DNA of 64,000 nt, from assembly GCA_002633005.1 (NCBI GenBank), contig NMRA01000258.1:195282-259281 (forward strand). The letters run 5' to 3'. A program made the translations under genes and the position numbers. This document shows positions 57,575 to 64,000 of the stretch, piece after piece. Each line of letters begins with the position of its first letter. The stretch's first letter is position 1. The notes beneath the pieces are model-generated. The model ran no database searches, was not told the origin of the DNA, and worked only from the letters and a program-made list of their open reading frames with translations. Origin of the DNA: Phoronis australis (lineage: Eukaryota; Phoronida; Phoronidae).

Positions 57575-58205
57575 TCCATTTGACTGTATTAAGCTTGCTT
57601 GACCAGTGTCCATTACAGCACTGTGAGACTCCTGAGTGAGAACTGAAGCCAGTTCACCCATGTTAGTCCATTCAATGTACATTTGACTGTACTTTGCTGG
57701 CTTGACCAGTGTCCATTACAGCACTCTGCGACTCCTGAGTGAGAACTACTGAAGCCACTTCACCCTTGCTATTAATCCATTCAAAGTACATTAGACGATT
57801 TTTAGTTTGCTTGACCAGTGTCCATTACGCCAAACTCCGAAGTGACAGCTAAAGCCAGTTCTTCAACATCAAACAGTTCCATGTCCATTTGATTGTATAT
57901 TGTTTGCTTGACCAGAGTCCATTACAGAGGACTCCTGAGTGAGAGTTGAAGCCAGTTTACCCATATCAAGCCATTCAATGTCCACTATGACTGTACTTAG
58001 TTTGCTTGACCAGTGTCCACTACAGCGGACTCCTGAGTGAGAGTTGAAGCCAGTTTACCCACATCAATCCATTCAATGTCCACTATGACTGAACTTAGCT
58101 TGACCAGTGTCCATTACAGCGGACTCCTCAGTCGAGAGCTGAAGCAAGTACACTCATATCTACCCGTTCAATGTCCATTTGAGTGTGTCTTGTTTGCTGA
58201 ACTTG
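57575..58205. repeat. Minisatellite derived from the ZNF511 last coding segment
   Basis: Six units starting at GACCAGTGTCCATTAC (57601, 57704, 57813, 57910, 58008, 58102), 94-109 bp apart. On the minus strand the units read in frame as protein of the type VDIEWIDVGKLASTLTQES and VVDTGQA. This matches the ZNF511 C-terminus (MDIERVDMSVLASALD), which lies in the unit nearest the gene. The array starts inside the last exon and continues into the presumed 3' UTR. Confidence 0.88.
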
Positions 58206-58290
58206 ATGCCAGTCTTTGCGCTTTTTCTTGCCGCGAGGACGGTGGAACCCTCGGGTAGCGCCTTGCCCAAAGCATATTGTTGTCGGTACC
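58128..58290 (-). CDS. znf511: ZNF511-like: C-terminal exon
   Basis: Minus-strand exon after ACATTCAG, beginning with one base that completes the Arg codon split after AAAAG at 60168 (phase 2). It reads RVPTTICFGQGATRGFHRPR, then GKKKRKDWHQ, MDIERVDMSVLASALD and TGA at 58128-58130. The (R)(V/I)P.TICFGQGA.RGF block is the conserved C-terminal signature of vertebrate ZNF511. The tail after GKKKRK differs from vertebrates and coincides with the tandem array. The stop appears to arise from one extra G relative to the repeat units, which read on in frame. Confidence 0.85.
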
Positions 58291-58707
58291 CTGAATGTAT
58301 CAAGCTACATTGTTACAAACAGTCATTCCATAAACTTCTCCGACTCCCAAGACAAAGAACATGTTTAAGCCTCCCGTATCATGGAATAAAAACAAAGACA
58401 GTACTCACACAGTGGTGAAAAACTACAGCCTGTTTTAATTGCAACTTACTACGTATCACATAATTGTCAACTTCAATTCGAAGAATCAGACAACCTAATA
58501 ATAAGAAACCCAGCAGGTCACAGTGTATCCCAAAAACTACACCAATTAAGATTCCCCAACATTTACAAATATTTTGTTGAACTGGTGACACTGAAGTGTC
58601 GCACGGATGTCAGCACGGCCAGTAACATAGCGAATCGAATCGAATCGCAATTCAATTGTACCGATTCGTCTCCCAAACATCCAGGCGTCTTCAACAAAAT
58701 ATTATTT

Positions 58708-58895
58708 GTGAATAATTGCAATTCAGAAGTGTCCTATATGTGAATAATTGCACTTCAGAAGTGTCCTATTTGAGAATAATTGCACTTCAGAAGTGTCCTA
58801 TTTGTGAATAATTGCACTTCAGAAGTGTCCTATTTGTGAACAATTGCACTTCAGAAGTGTCCTATTTGTGAATAATTGCACTTCAGAAGTGTCTT
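58708..58895. repeat. 32-bp tandem repeat with internal hairpin
   Basis: Six copies of the type GTGAATAATTGCACTTCAGA plus AGTGTCCTATTT. Each unit carries the palindrome CACTTCAGAAGTG. It lies in the last intron of the ZNF511-like gene. Confidence 0.95.
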
Positions 58896-60167
58896 ATTCA
58901 AACCTCGTTATCTATGTAGAATCTAAAGTAGCAGAGAATAGTTAATTACTAGCGATATATCGGAAATGAAAAGTAAAGTACACGATAATATATCAAAACT
59001 TTTTGACAGAAAGATGGATTACCACAAACGGCCGGGGTTGTCTTCAGTGTGTTATGTTAGACCCATATACAGTAGGGCTAACTGAACCCACCTCGGGCAC
59101 CACTGACCACACTTCAAACAACTCTTACTAATGGTAATGGCTTACTTATATGAAAACTTTCTTGGCACTCCTGTGTCCATTGGTTCCTCAAGTTTTGCAT
59201 TGCTGCAACACAAAGTCAACATAATACTACAGTTGAACGTTACTCATTAACCCTTAAATTCAGTTAATCAACCCAAAAAGCAGTTTTAATGTTTAATATA
59301 ACTGAAACAAAAAAATTCTGAATTCAAACGCACAGGTCTGCCCAAGAGCAAGAGAATTGTGGAATATGCAACACTGGCCAAATTGAAAATGAGATTAATT
59401 GTATGTGACACTGTCCTGTCCTAGTGATGTGCTCCAAAGTTTGATGACAAATAGGACAATTGACAGATGATGACAAAGCAGTTAGATTATTTCAAAGTTT
59501 CGATCTTTGTGAAATAAAAAGCCTGGTGCTCTACATTTCTAGAGCAACAGTGCTAAGAGCTGAATTTTTATCATTGTAAAGATGTAAATGTAAACTGTAT
59601 TATGAGGTCAAGGCTTACATACAATAAACATTTCCGATTATGATTTTGATTTAAACACGAATAACTTTCTTATAGCAGACGTCAAAATACATCAGAATAA
59701 GTTTCACAACTGTCTATATCACGATAGGGCGCGTCAGTTTCTTGACGTCACAGAAAAGGCATTTCTACCATACTCATCCAGTTGAGTCATGTTTTGACAT
59801 GATTTTTGGTTTTGAGACTACTTCGGTGCGCTGAATAAGTAATGAATTCATTTTTGCAATATATTTGGCAATAGTCTGATACAACATGCCCGCATTTTGA
59901 GAACCAGTTTGATGCCTGTTATTTAGTGGGGAAAACTGGTTCTCTAAATTTGGGCACGTTATATCAGACCATTACCATATATTCTATATACATGTCTAAA
60001 AATTTGGTTCAACATATAGACGACACAAGAGAGAACACACATGTAGCTATAACAAAACAACCTCTATTAATATGAACAAATTAGTTACAAAACTGAAGTA
60101 CAAGTAGCAATATCCATAATCTATATGATGAACTAAAAGTGCCATTATAAGAAATTTGGAGTAATAC
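58896..60167. other. Last intron of the ZNF511-like gene
   Basis: No coding signal. Includes a small hairpin MITE at 59.86 kb. Confidence 0.6.
59862..59982. mobile_element. Hairpin MITE of about 120 bp
   Basis: TTGGCAATAGTCTGATACAA, TGCCC and GAGAACCAGTTT at the left pair with AAACTGGTTCTC, GGGCACG and TATCAGACCATTACCA at the right. Confidence 0.75.
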
Positions 60168-60292
60168 CTTTTGTGCGTTCGATTTCTATGAAACCTGAAA
60201 GACGATGGGTACTTGTGTATAGTGATCAGGTGATCTTTTCTTTCTTTGACATTGGAGAAAGTCTCTGTGCATTCTTCAACCAAGCACTGATA
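60168..60292 (-). CDS. znf511: ZNF511-like: third C2H2 finger exon
   Basis: Exon after CTAATTTTAG in phase 0, ending AAAAG/GTATTA in phase 2; 125 nt. It reads YQCLVEECTETFSNVKERKD, HLITIHKYPSSFRFHRNRTHK. YQCLVEGC..KF....RKDH...H.YP.DFRF is the hallmark finger of ZNF511; the C4/H pattern C....C...F....RKDH....H is intact. It joins in frame to the 60932-61073 exon (HKM) and to the C-terminal exon at 58290. Confidence 0.9.
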
Positions 60293-60931
60293 CTAAAATT
60301 AGAATGAATAGAGTACAAAAAATCTGTCAACAAGTGACTTATGCACTAATGACGTACCTTGGAGGCTCACACAGTGTTATTCCCCAACGCCACGTCACGA
60401 TACTTACTGGACACGATTGAGTGATTTACGGAGGACCATTTCCAGTACAAAACTCATTCTTAAAAACATTTGGCAATTTTCAACCTACTTCATATTCACG
60501 TCATCGCTATGTTGCGTCTCTAACTAATTTGACCAAACAATCACAGAGATAAGGAATTAGCGTGCAACTTCCCCCATAAAAATGTGAAGCAAATTGGTAT
60601 GCAATCAAGGGGAGTTCTGCATAGACAGTTGAATGTGACTGAGGCCGGGACATACCATAAATTACGAGAAAAGACATCTCTTTCGTCTTTGTAAAGGGAA
60701 ATTTATAGAGTTAGAACGCAAAAACCTAGCAATATGGAAACAGCCAGAATGTTTCATAATACCGCATATTGTGACAGTTTCTAGAAATCGTTCCAAAAAA
60801 CAAGAAGAATTGCCAAGTCCATTTCTAATTAACGACCTAATAGTCGAGAAACCACATATTTTCCAACCAAGAAGTTCTCCACTAAATTTCAAATTGGCAT
60901 TGCCTCCCCAGAACCTAGCGACCCCCGTTAC

Positions 60932-61073
60932 CATTTTGTGTTTGTCAGCCATAAGTTGAAACATAATGTCGTGCCACTCCAGAATATGGATATCCAACAG
61001 ATGATTGGATGGGAACTTTCGATGACACTCCATACACATATGCCTGTGGTTCGTGTTATAGTGGGCCTCATAA
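60932..61073 (-). CDS. znf511: ZNF511-like: second C2H2 finger exon
   Basis: Exon after TCCATTTCAG (phase 2) and before GTAACG (phase 0); 142 nt. It encodes YEAHYNTNHRHMCMECHRKF and PSNHLLDIHILEWHDIMFQL followed by MADKHKM. The C..C...FPS.HLLD.HILEWHD.(L/I)FQ sequence is almost diagnostic of ZNF511. The first residues (YEAHYNTNH) finish the finger begun in the upstream exon. ZNF511 is a poorly characterised nuclear zinc-finger protein, conserved across metazoans; the exact role is not established from sequence. Confidence 0.92.
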
Positions 61074-61612
61074 CTGAAATGGACAAGTTACACGCTGCAG
61101 TTTATACTTTCCATCAGACACTGGCACTGTGAAATGAGTATCCCAACTGACTGATCAGCCAGTCAGGATACAATGGTGTTGTTATCAGTTTGACAGTGGA
61201 AAACCAATGTGTACACAGTCCAGCTCTCTTATTGTCTGCTTTCATCTGATAAGCTTATGTAATCCAGCAATTATGTTGAAAACAGTTCACCTGATGCTAA
61301 TAATATTTAAAAATACTATTTGCAAATGACTTTCAACAAATGTCATGAGGCAGATGCACTTTGTAAGAAATACTTTCACCAAAAAACTTCGAATGGAGAA
61401 AAAAAGGTTGACTTTCAGAGAAATTAGGCTTAACTTTCACCTATTGATTCCTATTTGTGTGACTGTAAGCTCTAACCAGCTTAACACAGTATTGTGTACC
61501 AACACAAAAGGCTTGCTGGATACAGCAGGATTCTAGGTTAGATGGTGATAGTGGAAATTTCTTGATTTTTACACTCCAGAAGAATGGCACGTAATGCTGC
61601 AAAGCAACTTAC

Positions 61613-61672
61613 TTGTAGACAGAAGAAAAAGTTTGATTACAGCCAGACACATTGCACGGAAATTCCTCAAAC
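61613..61672 (-). CDS. znf511: ZNF511-like: first C2H2 finger exon (partial gene start)
   Basis: A 60-nt exon after TTCAACTTACAG, phase 2 at both ends, before GTAAGT. It reads FEEFPCNVSGCNQTFSSVY, with the split Asn codon completed by the next exon. C.V.GC...F....YE.HY...H is the first finger of ZNF511. The usual N-terminal exon with the FFEDGDV-type motif was not found in the remaining 2.3 kb, so the gene may continue beyond the window. Confidence 0.82.
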
Positions 61673-64000
61673 CTGTAAGTTGAACAAAGGCAGACATGTA
61701 AATAAGAGTGGCATTGTGTGTGGTTTTAAATGGATCCTAACTTAAGTACTTGGAGAATTTCCATTATTTGTACTAAGCAACTGAGAGATGATAATTGTTT
61801 GTACAGAAAACGATGTTATCAGCAGTTATTTCACTTAAGAAAATTTCCTAGCAATGGCAAGCTAACCCAGGCTACAGGATCGGGTCTTTCCTTTCGCTAA
61901 AAACCTTGAATACTCAATTTCAAAGTTGTACCACAAACATCACATAAAGTAATGATGGGGATATTTTTCTGTAGGCACAGTTATCTGGATGACCGAAATT
62001 TGATTCTACGGCAGCTGCAAAAGGACAGCAGATAAGTTTTTTAACTTTATTGATAGACTTGAAAGCAAATTTCGAGATCTTTGGGCGACTGAGTATGTAA
62101 TATAAAACGACTGTTTAGCTAGATCCTTTTTTGAAACAAATCAATTTGTCAAAATTCAAACTTTCCTAAAAATGGCAATCGATGACACAGGAATTCACAT
62201 TCATTTTATCCTGTGCACTGTATTGAAAAACTGCCATCTTTGTTTTGAAGTCCTCAGGTCCATCTTCAGTTCCTGCCTTTGAAGTCGCGTTTGCGACCTG
62301 AAATTTGGAAATGCGAGCTGAGATTTTTCAGCATGTATCAAGTTGCAAAATGTGACCTGGAATTTCCAAAGTCTGCGAGCTGAGTTTTTACACTTCTTGG
62401 CAGATAAGTGACAAATATAAAGCAACTCGTTTGAATCTGACCGTGATTTGGTTGTTGCGAGAGCAGCCCTCCTGATGACTTGTAAGCATATCGTGTGAAC
62501 ATGAGATAATGCAGAATCGAACCTTGACGCGTTTCATTGGCTAACATTTTCAGCTACTTTTGCAAGTTTCCGAATGCGCCCAAGAAAGTTTCATACCACG
62601 GCATAACACATGATAAAACGTCACAAAACAGCGGTCTTTTACTAATTGTTTAACAATCAATTTGCCAAACGTTGTGGTAGAAAAACGTATTTATTTTTCA
62701 CGTAAGGTGTGACGTTATTATCAAATATCCGCGACAGTATCACTGATATCAGACTACGGCACTGGTCAGTCCCATTGTTAGCACAAGCGGTGGCAGATTA
62801 TCATGACATGGAAATATGCGTCTCGTTTTTTATCGCAAGACAGTAAACGTGAAAATGGCAGCCTTATTAATCCCCAAAAGATGGCAACATGTCTACTTTC
62901 ATCAAAGTTGCTTTTGAGTCACCAAGAAATTTTCAAACCCTTTACTTGTTGCTGGGGCTACGTGTGCGACATATGAGTAGTCTGTCACATGTTGTTGCCT
63001 AAGTAAAATGTGATTCAAGTGCTTAAACTCACAAGTGCGCACTACTACAAAGCTGCACATCAAAAGATAACAGCGACAGTCCAAAAACCGGCTTGGCTCT
63101 GCTCAGCACCCGGGCAATGAACCTCAGGGCTCGACGCTATTCAAATCGCCAGATCGCATTTTGCAACCTAGCCAAAATCCTTGGTCGCATTTTCAAAATC
63201 CAGCCCGCATTCATAAATGCCAGGTCGCAAAAATTTCTCGCCATTTTTACGCTCCAAAATCGATTTTTAGATTATCGAGAAAATGTTTAGATTATGCTCT
63301 TACCTGCAGCGTTAAATACTGACAAATTTCAGATCGCAAAATTGAGTTCGTTCATGCAGGTACGGTATTACTGTTCCTCACGACGGCCATTGAAAGGCCC
63401 TCAAGCGCAAGGCAAGTTGCCGACGTGAAAGTTGAATCAGTGCTCCCTAACTAACACGTGCATTCGAGTAGATACGTTTGCGATGTGAAAAGGGAGAAAA
63501 TGCCAGTTGAAAAAGTATCCGCGATTTTGCTAGGTCTGACCTGCTGCAGGCTGTCATCAAAGTCGTTAAAGATCCAAACTAACTCGGAGTGCAAATTCCC
63601 TCCACTTTTTGTCCGCAACCCAAATTTTGCAACTTAACTCGACGTTTGAAAAACATTTGACAAAAAAGAACGTGAAACGATGCCCTAACCGAATGACGTA
63701 TTTGGATGCGCAGGAACAATTCAATGCAAATTTCATAACAAAAATGTGGTACTTATGCTGTTCTCAACAATTCGTTTTCTATGAAATGAATAGCCTCGAA
63801 ATAATTCCCGAGTGCGTGCGGGATTCCATCGCGTAATTCGAGTTTGCTCCTCAATACCTTCCAAGTATGGGGAAAATAGGTCAGTCACGAAACGACACGC
63901 ATGCCACTAGTGTTAAGTTTCTTTGGCAGGTATGAAACAAAGCCGGGATTTGGTTTTTACATATTGAGAAAAGATGTTTTCGAAAACTGAATTTGTTGTA
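61673..64000. other. Upstream part of the ZNF511-like gene, unassigned
   Basis: No exon recognised on the minus strand. The interval 63110-63260 repeats CGCATTTT/GGTCGCA motifs also found around 62280-62380 in the other orientation, suggesting a decayed repeat. Short open frames lack domain motifs. Confidence 0.4.

Overview
The window is metazoan nuclear DNA: AT-rich, with short exons bounded by GT/AG sites, many transposon relics, minisatellites and three N-filled gaps. There are no bacterial operons. Extracellular domains sit one per exon with phase-1 introns, next to Kolobok-like, non-LTR and hAT-like relics. This fits a marine invertebrate; I favour an anthozoan cnidarian, with amphioxus or a hemichordate as alternatives. 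The species cannot be fixed from the sequence.

The main content is two paralogous, tail-to-tail genes for type I membrane receptors. I assembled both by reading splice sites and codon phase by eye. Gene A (+ strand, about 5.4-24.1 kb) has in order: a TSP1-like exon, a possible small Cys-rich exon, PAN/apple, kringle, a C-type lectin-like domain (CTLD) split over two exons, WSC, a 383-codon Ser/Thr-rich mucin exon, a 64-codon three-Cys domain I cannot assign, and a last exon with a membrane helix and a very basic tail. Gene B (- strand, about 47.5-27.6 kb) has a signal-peptide exon, PAN, a split CTLD, a Pro/Thr mucin exon interrupted by a gap, the same 64-codon domain, and a homologous membrane/tail exon. 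All proposed junctions except the start of the low-confidence small exon are phase-compatible, and the CTLD-internal intron is phase 2 in both genes. No signal exon was found for gene A and no kringle or WSC exon for gene B.

A third gene, on the - strand at 58.1-61.7 kb, is an orthologue of vertebrate ZNF511 (C2H2 zinc-finger protein). Four exons are visible and its 5' end is missing. A 94-109 bp minisatellite at its 3' end consists of copies of its own last coding segment.

Regions: 0.5-1.2 kb, OTU-like relic; 1.5-4.6 kb, mosaic of large inverted repeats; 5.4-24.1 kb, gene A, with two Kolobok-like elements and a 1.7 kb foldback element carrying tRNA-like modules in its introns; 24.1-27.6 kb, spacer with a 16-bp satellite and MITEs; 27.6-47.5 kb, gene B, whose introns hold a duplicated R2/NeSL-type LINE fragment, a 5'-inverted APE-type LINE and an AT-rich dispersed repeat; 47.5-58 kb, mostly unassigned, with MITEs, a hAT-like relic and a LINE 3' fragment; 58-64 kb, the ZNF511 gene and its upstream flank.
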